NCBI GenBank assembly: GCA_030512335.1
Contig: JAULSU010000003.1
Location: forward strand, 4,030,001 to 4,094,000
Origin: Immersiella caudata
Lineage: Eukaryota > Ascomycota > Sordariomycetes > Sordariales > Lasiosphaeriaceae
DNA length: 64,000 nt
Direction: 5' to 3'
Shown here: piece by piece, positions 1-10,310 of the stretch
Layout of the letters: each line of letters begins with the position of its first letter
How positions within the stretch are numbered: position 1 is the stretch's first letter
Notes under the pieces: generated by a model
Seen by the model: only the letters and a program-made list of their open reading frames with translations
What the model was told of the DNA's origin: nothing
Databases searched by the model: none
Translations under genes and position numbers: made by a program

Positions 1-355
1 GTCGTAGGTTTGGATGAGGTAGAGGGCGATGGCGCCGGATTCCCAGATGGTTAGATTCGTGTCTGTGGGATGTAAGTTACTAGGGGGAAATGGGATTGTG
101 GAACGGAAAAGGGGGAAAGGGGGAAGGTGGGAAAAGGGGGTTCTGGAGAGGAGACATACTGGGGTCGTGTAGGGCAGGGAGGCGGCCGTTGGGGTTGATG
201 GCGGTGTAAGAGGGGTTCTTGACGTCGGAGAGGGGGATGCGGATAGCGGTGCAAGGCAGAGAGAGCTCGTTGAGGAGGGCGGCGATTTTAGGGGGGTTGG
301 CGCCGCCGACGCCGTAGAGGGTCAGGGGCTTGTGGGCAGCGTTGGAAGAAGCCAT
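1..355 (-). CDS. Glutathione S-transferase, N-terminal part (partial, runs off left edge)
   Basis: Predicted cytosolic glutathione S-transferase, which conjugates glutathione to electrophiles or acts as a thiol reductase. Exon 1 (355..160) starts at an ATG and encodes a thioredoxin-fold N-terminus: a short strand with TLYGVGGANPPK, then a helix and the substrate-binding NPNGRLPAL motif that precedes the cis-proline of the family. A GT-AG intron (159..63) follows, and exon 2 (62..1) continues in frame with TNLTIWESGAIALYLIQTYD, the conserved E-S-x-A-I glutathione-binding turn. The join is phase-correct and gives an unbroken domain. The Ure2/GstB-like fungal subgroup is likely from the WESGAI motif. 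The helical C-terminal domain lies outside the window, so subclass and completeness cannot be judged. Confidence 0.88.
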
Positions 356-2087
356 GGTGAAGAGATTTTATTTGTGTTGTCGGAGATCGTAGAGCGGGCT
401 GTTGTGGCGACTTTGACCTTGACTTGCAGTGCTTTGAAGAGTGGTTGAGCAGGCGGTATTAGTAGCACTTCCAAACTCAGCCGCCGACACCAAGAGGTGA
501 TGCCATCGCGAAGCCTTGTAAACATGATTGCCTAAGCAATGGTAATCCAGATTATCAATGATGGGTAATCCAACGTGGCTGTCACCCTCTGTGCAGCTGG
601 AACGGCAGTTCGGTTCGAAGTGCGGGATTCGCGGGGCCGGAATTCCGAATCAGGCAATTCTCGTCCGGCCCGGTCGTGCTAATGTCCGAGCCCCGACCCC
701 CGCCCCCGCCTAGTCCGGCCCCGCTCCGGTGGCTCCGACCTCTGTCCACCTTTTCGACACTGTGATTTTCAGGGCCAAGTGGTGCGAGAAAAAAGTTTGA
801 TTGCATTCATTCCCAGCCCCTCGATCAGAAGCAGTCCGGGCCTCCCGGAATTCCCCGTAAGCCTTGATGTTGGAGATATAGAGCATGGAAAGTTCCTTCA
901 AAATGTCTTTTGGCACATCAGCAACGTCTTTTCCAGGTCATTAGAGGGCTCTCTCCTGATCTTTGGGCGGGTGGAACTCATTTCTCCCATCGTCTCAGAG
1001 TGTATTGCAGACACCTTTCAGATGCATCAGTCTAGAACCCCTTCGAGTTTACGCAGTACTTTGTGTAAGTGGACACGGACTGCGGTTCGGTTCTGGCCCG
1101 ATCTGCTCAGTACATTGACACCGGGATAGGGTGCTTCTGCGGCCCCAAAAAGAGACCGGTTGCGCATCCAACCCCCAGTCAAGGGCGACTCGGTCATCGG
1201 TATGACCGGAAGCTCCCAATGCAACGGTTGGCAGTCATGGTTGACGGCCTCACGGACGGTCGCACGAGTCCTGTCAATTGCCAGTGGCCAACCCCGAAGT
1301 GTTCCCAGAAGAATGCCCGTGGCATGCTTCCCCAGCCTCGGAGAAAGCAATCGGTACCGGTGACGGCCAACGAGTTGAATACAAATGGTCTAGATCTTGA
1401 TACTTACCAAGGGTCATGGGTCGCACCAGAATGGACAACGTTCAGCTGATAATAACCCATCAATCCAACACCGATTGGTACATACGACCATACCCACTGG
1501 AAAATTCGGGATCCCGTCCGCTCTCCCATAGACAAGCCAGTGAGGGCCAGACTAGTAGTTGGGTCGGTGACGACCAGTGAATCCCTGGTGTTGTATGTTT
1601 TTTATTTCCTTTCGCTTGTATCCTTTTTTCCCCAGGAACCGTTGGGGATCTTGTCTAGCTTTTGCTCCGCTGGGATGTGATATCTGTCTGTTTCATCACG
1701 AATGGTAGCTGTGTGCTTCGTGAAACTGGTTGCCTCTAGTGTAATGCTGACCTTATATGCAGGAACCCTTCTATCAGGGCGGGCGTCAGTTACGATGATG
1801 GCTCTCGCAATCGAACCCTTTGCTCAGCAAGCAGTCAACACAGTTGACTGCGGATTTCACGTAGTCGCTGAGTCTTCAGCGGGAATTCCAATCGCTCACA
1901 ATCCCCTTCCTTCGTCTACTACAATCCTCAGTTTGGTCAATGGAGTCACCGAAACTTCGGAAAAGGAGGCCCCCTTGCCAATTGCATGCGCCACATCCCG
2001 GCATTAAACACAGTTCCAGCGCGATCTCCAAATACTATATGGGCGAGCTATTAACTAGTTGAGCGTGCCATCCTTACGCCTTTTATA
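356..2087. other. Long stretch without a supported gene
   Basis: Only short overlapping frames on both strands, without domain motifs or convincing intron signals. Frames at 1069-1449 (+) and 1027-1350 (-) oppose each other and neither resembles a known family. The part next to 355 should hold the promoter of the GST gene. Confidence 0.5.
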
Positions 2088-2958
2088 GTGATCCGTGGCG
2101 ATGCAAGTCGTACTGCAGGGGTGTTGAAACTGAAGCTGAACCCAACATCCTATCGCTTACGAAAGCCAATCAGCTTGGCCGGCGTCATCTCTTTCCTCCT
2201 CGGATGCACATCCCCCGGCCGCGGGATCTCGCCATCTACCGCGTCAACATCACCGAGTTCGCCACCGAACTGGTCAAGCTCAGCGCTGACACCAAGCATA
2301 ATGTGTGGGGCCTCGTCCACCCGGACCTCCCAACCCACTGGTACTTTGGCCTCTCCGGCATCTGCGACTTCTTCGCCGACACACCCAATCCCGTTCCGGG
2401 CCCTACCGCCAACCGCGTGACGAGATGTCGCCGCGCATTCCCGCCCAACGTCGACGTCCTCTCCGTCGTGCATGAGTCTCTCCGAGGCAATATTGCCCCC
2501 GACTTCACCGAATCGGAAAAGACCCATCGCCACCGTCATGTTGGCGTGGGAGGAAACGTACAGCACCGTCCCCGCGGCCAAATTGCGCGACGGGACCTCC
2601 GCCGTCCCCGCTAAAAACAAGGCCAGCGCAGCGCTGACCATCATGTCTAAGATCCTCGACATTGCCAACGTGGGCGTCGGCAAGAAGGGCGGTCCGCTGG
2701 CGATTTTCGTTGTCGGGGTGGTCAGCACCGTCATGGTCATCATCTCGGGCGTGTTGGCCATCCTTGGCCATGGACGGCGGCATGCATGGTGTGGTGAGGG
2801 AGATGGGCGACGTTTCGGGGAGTTTGATCTTTTTGTTTCTTACCTCGCTCATGAAGCTGCCGGCTGTTTTCATCTTTATTGCGATTGGGTGCGGGCTGTT
2901 GTACTGCCGCCTGCCTCACTTGCTTACCGCTACGAGGGTTGCGATTTTAGGGTTTTAG
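2088..2958 (+). pseudogene. SUR7/PalI-like four-helix membrane protein, frameshifted relic
   Basis: A readable membrane-protein sequence runs through this stretch but changes frame three times. Frame 1 (to about 2220) gives a first hydrophobic helix (ISLAGVISFLLGC). Frame 2 (about 2225-2520) gives an extracellular-type loop with VNITEFATELVKL, a SGICDFF segment and a CRRAFPPNVDVL segment. Frame 3 (about 2520-2765) gives a helix GPLAIFVVGVVSTVMVIIS. Frame 4 (about 2770-2958) gives GSLIFLFLTSLMKLPAVFIF. The order of helix, cysteine-bearing loop and paired helices resembles the SUR7/PalI family of plasma-membrane eisosome proteins. No introns fit the frame changes, and two lie next to short G or A runs. 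Either the gene is dead or the assembly has indel errors here. Family assignment is moderate. Confidence 0.55.
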
Positions 2959-2959
2959 A

Positions 2960-3743
2960 TGGTGTTGATGAGGGGTGGAGTTTAATATGCGTCATGGAGA
3001 AGTTTAAATCTAGGGGCGAATAAAAACCATTGTACTTGTCTCAGCTTACATTTTCGACTTCTTCCTCGATCAACCAACTCCATTGTCCTGCGCCGTCAAA
3101 GTTGCATCGCTGGGTTGCTATGAACGACTGGGCACGGTATGTGTTCGTCCGAATGTCACCAACTCGCTGTTCAGGGTGGCAAACCACGACGCTTTATCCA
3201 ACAACACGACATACGATGATCAGGCCAGAAAAGAGCACCGACGCGTCTTATCATCTTGTGCGACGGCGGCCAGAAATCTCCGAAGGCTGCCGATGACAGC
3301 TGCATGACCAAGGCACGCCGTGGAGCCGCACTGCCGGCAGGTCCAGACTTCTGGACGCCAAATGGACCAGCTGCGCAACCCCGCGGTTTTTTTTTATAAC
3401 TAAATAGGTCGAAATGAAAACGGGATAACGACGATCAGCTGGTGACCGGGACTTAAACTGAGTCCGTCTCGCAGCCGCCCCCCCACAACTGCCGCGATTC
3501 CCACCATATATCCGGCGCTGCGATTGGCTCCTCTCGCTCCAGCGACGGGCGTCTTTTATGTGCGCACTCTGGGTGGACCGCTTTAGCCTGATGGCTGCAC
3601 CTCGAGTTTCCCAATCCGCCGAGCTTAAAGGTCAGCTTTCCCATGGCGGGGGAGGGGAAACCCCAGAGGTTGAGGGAGAGAGATCTCGATCGAGGGCTTG
3701 GAAGCTCGTTGGAGAAAAAGCTTGTTCGCCGAGATCATTCACC
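2960..3743. other. Intergenic, includes likely promoter of the secreted protein gene
   Basis: No supported gene. A TATA-like stretch lies near 3506, about 240 bp before the start codon at 3744, and a TTCACC context precedes that ATG. Confidence 0.4.
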
Positions 3744-4378
3744 ATGTCCCGCCTCATTGGTTTAATTGCCTCGCTGGTCGGCCTCGCCGCGTCCCTCGCC
3801 GTGCGAGCGCCCGAAGTCGCGCCAAGAGGTGACATTATCGTCTCCAACGCCTACACGTCCGACTTCAAGGTTTCATCCGTGTGCAGCGACATCTCCACTT
3901 CGAACCCCCGCTGGGAAATCACGAAGCTTGTTTTCACCGCCATCGATTACCGCGAGGGCTTGACCAAGGGGGATATCCGCTTTGTGGCTCACAACGTCGC
4001 TGCTGACACGACGTTTGGGTGCGTCGCCGAGAACATCGATCTCAAGGGCGCCACCGATGTCTGGTACGAGTGCAGCGTGCCGGGCACGAGTTTCCAGTTT
4101 GAGCTGGCGACGTACGACTTGAGGGTGAGGGGCAGCTGGGAGTGCAAGGACGAGCCTGCGTGAGTGCATATGAGTCTGATGAGGTTGTGGAAAAAAAATC
4201 GCTGACTCGGTGCAGAACGAAATACTTTGGCAGCGGAACCCTGGCCGACTCTTGGATCGCCCGCTGCGACGACTTCCCCGATGAGATTCGCGGATGGGAG
4301 AGCGTGTGCGTTATGGCCGACGGTGTTGTTTCGGCCAAGCTCTCGCCGCAAGCTGTGAGCGCAACGAGTTTCAACTGA
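3744..4378 (+). CDS. Small secreted cysteine-containing protein (AA1-like candidate), 192 aa, 2 exons
   Basis: Exon 1 is 3744..4159, the GT-AG intron is 4160..4215, and exon 2 is 4216..4378 with a TGA stop. The start was chosen because MSRLIGLIASLVGLAASLAV forms a clean signal peptide right after the ATG. The mature chain of about 170 residues is beta-rich in appearance with roughly six cysteines spread along it (SVCSD, FGCVA, YECS, WECKD, ARCDD, SVCVM). The pattern of an ITKLVF strand, a cysteine, a WYEC motif and a late FGSGTL strand resembles secreted proteins of the AA1-like (Alt a 1-type) fold, but I hold that only as a possibility. Expected location is outside the cell or in the wall. 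Function unknown; an effector-like role would be speculation. Confidence 0.75.
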
Positions 4379-4906
4379 GTTGGTGGTCTGCGAAGAGCGA
4401 GGATTTTGTTTGAGTTTGCGTTGTGGATCGGAGAATTTCAATTTCAACGAGAATCATTGCGCACATTTCCCGGTAGGTATCAAGCTACCAGACACACGCT
4501 ATGAGCCACACACTATCCAGTATCACACTAGACGTCGCAGTGGCGAGTGCGGGCACCTTGCTGCTCATTGTTGAACGCGACTGGCAGCGTCCAGCTGCAG
4601 AGCACGCTAGAAATGGAGTCCGCGTCGCCTGGGCGTGTTGACAAGCGCATTCCAACTTGAACTCTGGAATTGAAGGCAATGCGGCTCCAAAGATGCACCC
4701 CCCCAGAGTGCAACAAGTAAAAAGGTAAAGAATAAAGTGCTGCGGACTTCATGTCATTTCATGTAGAAACTGTAACTGAACTGCAGGTGAGTCAAGCGAG
4801 GGTGAGTGCAATCTCGCCCTGGGGGCCCCCCTCTTCTCCACACCCAACAAGAACGGCAAGCATCACCCTTTCATAGACTTGTTGAATTGGGGACGCCAAA
4901 CACCAA
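4379..4906. other. Intergenic, nothing recognised
   Basis: Short frames only. It separates the secreted protein gene from the tRNA-Glu gene. Confidence 0.4.
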
Positions 4907-4978
4907 TCCGGTATGGTGTAGTGGTTAACATCGCTGATTTTCACTCAGCAGCCCGGGGTTCGATTCCCCGTTCCGGAG
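4907..4978 (+). tRNA. tRNA-Glu (anticodon TTC)
   Basis: A 72-nt cloverleaf without an intron. The acceptor stem TCCGGTA pairs with TTCCGGA (one mismatch), the anticodon arm is GCTGA-TTTTCAC-TCAGC with TTC at positions 34-36, and the T arm is CGGGG-TTCGATT-CCCCG, which contains a perfect B box. The discriminator base is G, as usual for eukaryotic tRNA-Glu. Confidence 0.95.
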
Positions 4979-5718
4979 TTGAGTCTCAACCTTGAAAAGC
5001 GTTCAAAGTGCTTCCTTTTTTGCGTCAAGGTTTCGTTCATGGCGAACCTCGTTGATTTTTGTTGCTGTCGGGGCTTGAGTGCCTGGGTCGCAAATGATTT
5101 GACTCGGTGTCTGAGTGACGGGAGCCACAAGCGCGATGATGGGGGGCTTGTCAAGCCTGCGCGGGAGTCCAACCAGGCTTCAACTCATGAATCCCTCATC
5201 ACGACACCAAAAGCCGCAACAAAACCCGATTTCCAGCCAAGGACGCACCCCAATCTGGCATTCAATTCACTTCTCTGCGAAACCAAACAAGGGTCCCGTC
5301 CCCCACAATCCCGCCGGCAGTCAATACCACGCCCCTCTGTAGCCCCACGTAAGCGAGGAGCGATCCGAAAGATCTGCCGCCACCCAAACAGCTATATAAC
5401 CCCGATATATGCGGGGTTGCCGTCGCTTTCTCGAAAAATGCCGGCCTTCTGAGCCTCCCGGGTGCGTCCCGGCAGCTGCCAGAGGCGTGCAAGCGGAGTA
5501 TTATATGCCGGTTTTGCGCGTCTGATAAATGAAAGACAGCCCTAGGCGCACGGTCATTGGGTAGTGCTGCGGCTGTGGATACGGTCCCGCCGTCAGCGCC
5601 GTCCTTGGTTGCGTGCTGGCCTGCCCCCGCGAGATGGCACATGAAATGGAATAAAGGGTCGGCACGGGAGGGCCGTGCTGCTCGACGTTGAGAGGAGAGA
5701 TTGTCATCGTCATCTGGC
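4979..5718. other. Intergenic with cutinase promoter region
   Basis: No supported gene. A TATATAA-type element lies near 5392-5398, about 320 bp before the cutinase start, so it may or may not be the working TATA box. Confidence 0.35.
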
Positions 5719-6449
5719 ATGATGTTGCTGCTTTTGTTTTTCACAGTTTGGCAGGCTGCCGTTTTGGCGGCGGCGGCGCCCATCGCATCGGAGAAGCGGC
5801 AGACATGGACGGGCATGTGGTCCGAGGAGTTCAGTCACACTGGCTGTCGGCCAATTATACTAGTATGGGCGAAGCAAACTCTGGCGCCTGGAAACATGGT
5901 GAATCCCTGCGAGAAACTCGTCTTCGAACAATGAATGGCCTTGCTAACACAACACAGGGCATCAGCGTTGGCCCCGCGCTCTCCAACGGCCTCAAGGCCT
6001 ACTTTGGCGCGGAAAACGTGGCCAGTCAAGGAGTCAACTACCTCGGCCTCATCGAAACAAACTTCTACCCCGGCGGCGGGCCGCCCTATGGTATCTACGA
6101 GATGCAAGTCCTTCTCGCCAACGCGGCGATATACTGCCCCCAGTCCAAGATCGTCGCGGCAGGGTACAGCCAAGGGGCAGCCATTGCCCATCGAGCCATC
6201 GAATCCCTCCCGGAATATGTCAAGAATAGGATCGCCGGGGTTGTTACATTCGGGGACACCCAGGCCTTGCAGGACGGGGGGAGAATAAAGAACTATCCCA
6301 TCGAGAGGACGATGATCATCTGCAACGCCGGCGATTTGGTATGCTGGGGGACCAGCTACATTACAGAAACACATTTCCCGGCATACTATCTGGCGCGAGT
6401 CCCCGAGGCCCTGACTTTTCTAATAGGGCGTTTAGCGGCGATGCCGTGA
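5719..6449 (+). CDS. Cutinase, secreted serine esterase, 223 aa, 2 exons
   Basis: Exon 1 is 5719..5898, the GT-AG intron is 5899..5957, and exon 2 is 5958..6449. MMLLLLFFTVWQAAVLAAAA is a signal peptide, followed by a KR site that fits Kex2 processing. The catalytic triad is visible: Ser131 in GYSQG, Asp186 in AGDLVC and His199 in ETHFPAY. Both family disulfides can form, from the cysteine before the first strand and C120, and from C182 and C189. The PGN-M-GISVGP segment spanning the intron is also typical. Cutinases hydrolyse cutin and other polyesters outside the cell. One oddity: the usual ARG[ST]TE oxyanion segment reads WAKQTLA here, keeping only the oxyanion threonine and the following PGN. 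Length is normal for the family. Confidence 0.93.
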
Positions 6450-7331
6450 GCAGGTGGTACATGTCGTGGAACGTCCCCCCTTTGGAACGGAGTGCCAGGC
6501 CATGGGAGCTGGGGCCGGCTCAACTGGCTGGCAGAGCCTTCAGCGGCAGCCTGTATCTTGGACCCCCTTGAGAGACCCCCTTTCTACAACAGTATAGATG
6601 ATGAACTCAATAGACATGAACCGCTGACAGTCGCTCTCTCCGTTCACTCTTTTCCCGAAACGAAACGCGACCAAACCGAAGCTAACAGCGTTTCTCCCAT
6701 CAACGCGATGGGATATTCTCGTCACTGCTTTGTATCGGCTTCGAGAGCGTCTAGGGGGTTTCAGGCCTCAGGGGCTGAAGCTCCAGGATTCAGCGACCGC
6801 ATGCCATAATACCAGGGAAGGCACCTCCATGACTCGATACGATCGTTCCAGTTCAGTAGGCCTGGAGCGGTTCACCGGCCTGGCCTCGTAGCTTTACACG
6901 GATCGTGCTGAGCCTATCGCCTCAGTTCTGACCCGGACCATACCGGCAACCAACCAGCGCGTTTCTGACTTTCTTGAGCCCTATCGGCACGAAGGTGCTG
7001 ACAAATTGAATTTTGAGGCGGATGAGCTTAACGGCTCCATACCTGTCAAACCTCTTCGACCTCATGAACTTTCATGAGCCACGCCGCCAACCAAGGAAGA
7101 GCCACCAAGTGCTAGCATGACCGGCCGCAGTCGCCCCCCACCCGTCGTGCCACGAGGATACCATTCCCCGTTCAGGCAAACATAGTGAAATACAAAGCTT
7201 CCAAGTGCTGGTGTAACCAGCCCCTGAGCCATAATCCACATCTAGTGAAATGTATCCGTGGAAGACTGGACAGGGAGTTTCGACTGTTACGTTTACAAGA
7301 ATTTGGGCGGCACTTTTAACAACGAAAACAA
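6450..7331. other. Intergenic, nothing recognised
   Basis: Downstream of the cutinase gene. Only short frames without motifs on either strand. Confidence 0.4.
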
Positions 7332-7436
7332 GGGTTGTTGGCGCAGTGGTAAGTGCGTGGTTAGCAAACGGCAGCCTTACGGGGCAGCTGTAAAGAATAA
7401 CCAGAGAGGTTATAGGTTTAAATCCCGTACAATCCA
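7332..7436 (+). tRNA. tRNA-like relic, probably non-functional
   Basis: A 105-nt stretch has a seven-pair acceptor stem (GGGTTGT with ACAATCC), an intact A box (TGGCGCAGTGG), a D arm (GCGC/GTGC) and a TGGTT/AACCA anticodon stem enclosing an over-long loop that could hold an intron. The B box reads GGTTTAAATCC, one C-to-T change from consensus, and the T stem has a mismatch. By position the anticodon would be CAA, but the invariant U33 is missing, so identity is unclear. Confidence 0.4.
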
Positions 7437-9110
7437 AATACATGCTTTGTCCGAAGTAGGTTCGGCTTTCAGTGGTACCTTTTTTTGTTTTTATCTCACT
7501 CTTGGGAGCAGGCGAGATATACGCATACAGGCAAAGTCCTGTGGTTCAGTTAGTTACGAGCCCGGTTGATATTCTGACCTTACGACCGCAGTCTTACCAA
7601 TCCCACTTTACTCTTAAGCGCCACCGACCCAGCGCTTTTTATTTGTGACATCCTACACTTATTTTTAACTTAATTAAAAGTCACTTTGTCTACCTAGTCA
7701 TCTCCAATGCCGCCACAAGGAGCGGAAGCTGCAAGACTTCTGAGCAGAGGCTCAATCCTGACGGGCGTGCGCAATCAAATGGGCGCCTACGGTTCTGCTG
7801 AAATACACCATATTGGGGGTTGAATTGGCTGATTGAAGAGAGGAGGGAGGCTGAGCAGTGCAGGGGGGGGGGGGAGGGGGGGGGGGAGGCCCTTGTTGTA
7901 AACAACAATGGTGGATGCCGTAGACCCCAGACCTCCATGAACCTAGTGCCCTGAACATCACCAACTTCAGCAAGTTCTGGAAACGCTTCGGATAACGCCG
8001 GAAACACCTTTTAACCGCTCTCAGCAGGGGGGGCTAAGAGACAGAGAACACTAGATAGCCTCAGACTCCACCGCAACCAGGGCCGCGGCGATCAGGGCTA
8101 CGGCAACCGGAGCTGTGACAATCGGGGTCGTGACAACCGGGGCCACGTCTTCCAGACAGCCCATAATCTCAAGAAGAGCGGTTAGAGCTCGGTGCTCCAG
8201 AGCGTGACATCGGGGCTGTTGGTGATGCCAGTGGTGATGGCTCGAGGAAGCAGGGCACTGCCTGGTCCATGATGATGTTGCGCTTGATGTGCTGTGCTTC
8301 CGGCACGGCCGGCGGGAAGGCGGAGACACGTTTTTGCTAGACGATTGGGAGCGACGCGAATGACGAGGGATGAGAGGATAAAGGGTAGGTGGAAGGATGA
8401 AAGGTGGAGAGAGAAACCAGGGTGGGGATGGATTTCGTTGGGAGAGCGCTGCGAGCACGTTATGCCCCCACTTGACAGGCTCCGCTTCTGAACCATCACT
8501 GCCACTCCGCCAAGAAAGACCCTCGGGCCTCTGCTCATCATGTCATCATGCTACCTGTGGACACCGCCACCTATTGGCTTGGGTAACGCCCTTTTGGGCA
8601 CGCTACGGCGGGTGACCGAGGTTCATCACGACTAGGTCGCGGTGGGAGAAGTGCGTTTCCATGACTACCTATGTAGGGAGGTAAGGTACATTAGCCATAG
8701 CCTAGGCGATAGACCTGATCCAGGTTTGGCAACAGCGATGTCACAACAGTGGAGGCCCTAATCCACCTTGCGATACCTTTAGGGCTTCCACGCCCCGAGC
8801 TTCTTAAAATGCAGCCTTTCGGACATCCATTCACCAAAGCCACAATTTTTTTTTAATTTTTTTTTTTACAATGTCTTCCCTTTGTTGCTGCACGCATCCG
8901 TTTCGCACGCGCAGTGGCCAAAGCATAAAAGCTCCATTCCAGATCCCTTTCCGGCTGGTGGTTCACCGTCTGCCAGCCGACTTGCCGACTCCCGGGGCCT
9001 CAGCCATCCTTCTCGATATTCTTTCCCAGCCCGGCCCGCCATGATTGGTGATGATTACAAAGACATCATAAATAATCTCATATTCGAGGTTGCACTACGC
9101 CACACGCTTC
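7437..9110. other. Long gene-poor stretch with homopolymers
   Basis: No supported gene. It holds an interrupted poly-G run at 7863-7886 and a T-rich run near 8847-8870. A short stretch at about 7538-7565 resembles a tRNA 5' half but has no partner. Confidence 0.4.
7863..7886 (+). repeat. Poly-G tract (G12-A-G11)
   Basis: Homopolymer of guanines with a single A in the middle. It can form a G-quadruplex and is prone to length change. Confidence 0.9.
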
Positions 9111-9119
9111 TGGGGAGCT

Positions 9120-10244
9120 ACGGTACGCCAATTTCAACACCAATCGTGCCAAGGGTGTGGTGCTTGATGAGGCCGGATCAATAACCTAGGCAGATGCCCT
9201 GCTCATCTGGCAAGGTGGCTGGAGACCGTGTGCCCTAGGAGGTGACTTCAAACAGTTGCCGCCATCTGTGATGTCGGCGAAAATATGGACGCATCGGGCA
9301 AGAATGCACTCAACAAGTTCGTCCAGCTCGCCAAAATCTCAGTCCTGGAGATGCTTGTTCGCACCAGCTGGCCATGCTTGATGCTTACCACCCAGCATCG
9401 GATGGCATCCGGAAGCTTCGATCTAGCCAAGAAGGTGATCTACAAGAACATCCTGGACGCCGACTTCAGCTACGGGCCGGATGCCCAGCTAAGCAAGTCC
9501 CTGCCCGCCCGGATGATTGAACAGTGGGTGGTCAAGAGGTTCAAGGCCAAGGAATCACCCGCTGGGAAGGCCTCCCAGTCTTTTTTCACTGTCCGGTAAG
9601 TCCCAGATTCCCGTTCTCGTTCTCTCATCTAAGAAACATGCGTGCTGACATTCATGTCTTAAAGGGAACCCTGCACGACTGAGCCTACCACCAAGTCCCG
9701 TTATAACACCGATCACGTCGCTGCCACGGTCAAACTTTCCAACGCGATCTTCAACGAGTTCCCGGGTCTGTGTGGCAGTAAAGTCGTTATCATCACGCCT
9801 TACCGCATGAACCTTCAGTTCTTGGAGGACGCTTCCAAGGCCCAGGACCTTCACCCAAAATGTCAGGAGGTCGAGATCAACACCCCATTTTCCTTTCACG
9901 GCTGCGAGGGTGTTACCGTCGATTTCTGCATGACATTGAATCAGGAGACTGGCTCTCTGTTCGTTCAAGACCCGCATCGTGTCTGTATCGGCCTCACACG
10001 GCACGAGTGTGCTCTATTTATGGTCGGGGATATTCACACCACCAATACGATACAAAGTGCTAGAAAGAGGATGTATGGTGATGGCAATAGTGGTGAGGCG
10101 CTCAGTATGGGTTCGGGCAGGCGACCAGCCCTGAAGGAGGCAGTGGAGTATCTTTGGGTTGCGCAGCGGGTCGTGGCCTTCAGCCCCAGAGGTGAGGTCA
10201 TCAGCTTGCCGAACCTAGAAGTTGCCCCGGCGCTGGGTGCATAA
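9120..10244 (+). pseudogene. SF1 RNA/DNA helicase (AAA_11/AAA_12, NFX1/Upf1-like) relic
   Basis: The C-terminal half of a superfamily 1 helicase is readable: Walker B VVLDEAG (near 9160), motif III GDFKQLPP (near 9245), motif IV-like LTTQHRMA (near 9388), then, after a GT-AG intron (9596..9664), VVIITPYRMNLQ, a degenerate FHGCEGVTVD in the place of motif V, and the motif VI region VCIGLTRHECALFMVGD. The Walker A half is missing. A TAG stop interrupts the frame at about 9186 and a one-base frameshift lies near 9275-9285, so no full protein can be made. The longest intact pieces are 9285-9595 and 9665-10244. Proteins of this type in fungi often carry NFX1-type zinc fingers, but none is seen. 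Confidence 0.8.
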
Positions 10245-10254
10245 TAGCGGTCGT

Positions 10255-10310
10255 GGTGATGGACATAGTGGTGATGGACATAGTGGTGATGGACATAGTG
10301 GTGATGGTCG
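10255..10310 (+). repeat. 15-bp minisatellite, about 3.7 copies
   Basis: Perfect tandem copies of GGTGATGGACATAGT at 10255, 10270 and 10285, then a partial fourth. A looser relative (gtgatggcaatagtggtgagg) lies at about 10078-10100 in the helicase relic, suggesting the array grew from its 3' end. Confidence 0.95.

Noticed and set aside
1027..1449. Opposed frames of 107 and 126 codons
   Set aside because: Each is the antisense of the other, neither shows motifs, signal peptide or splice support.
7530..7570. Second tRNA at the stretch cctgtggttcagttagttacgagc
   Set aside because: Only an A-box-like 5' half is visible, with no anticodon or T arm downstream.
8051..8541. Minus-strand frames rich in Ser, His and Pro
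   Set aside because: Low-complexity composition with no start context or domain. The DNA contains short imperfect repeats that explain the open frames.
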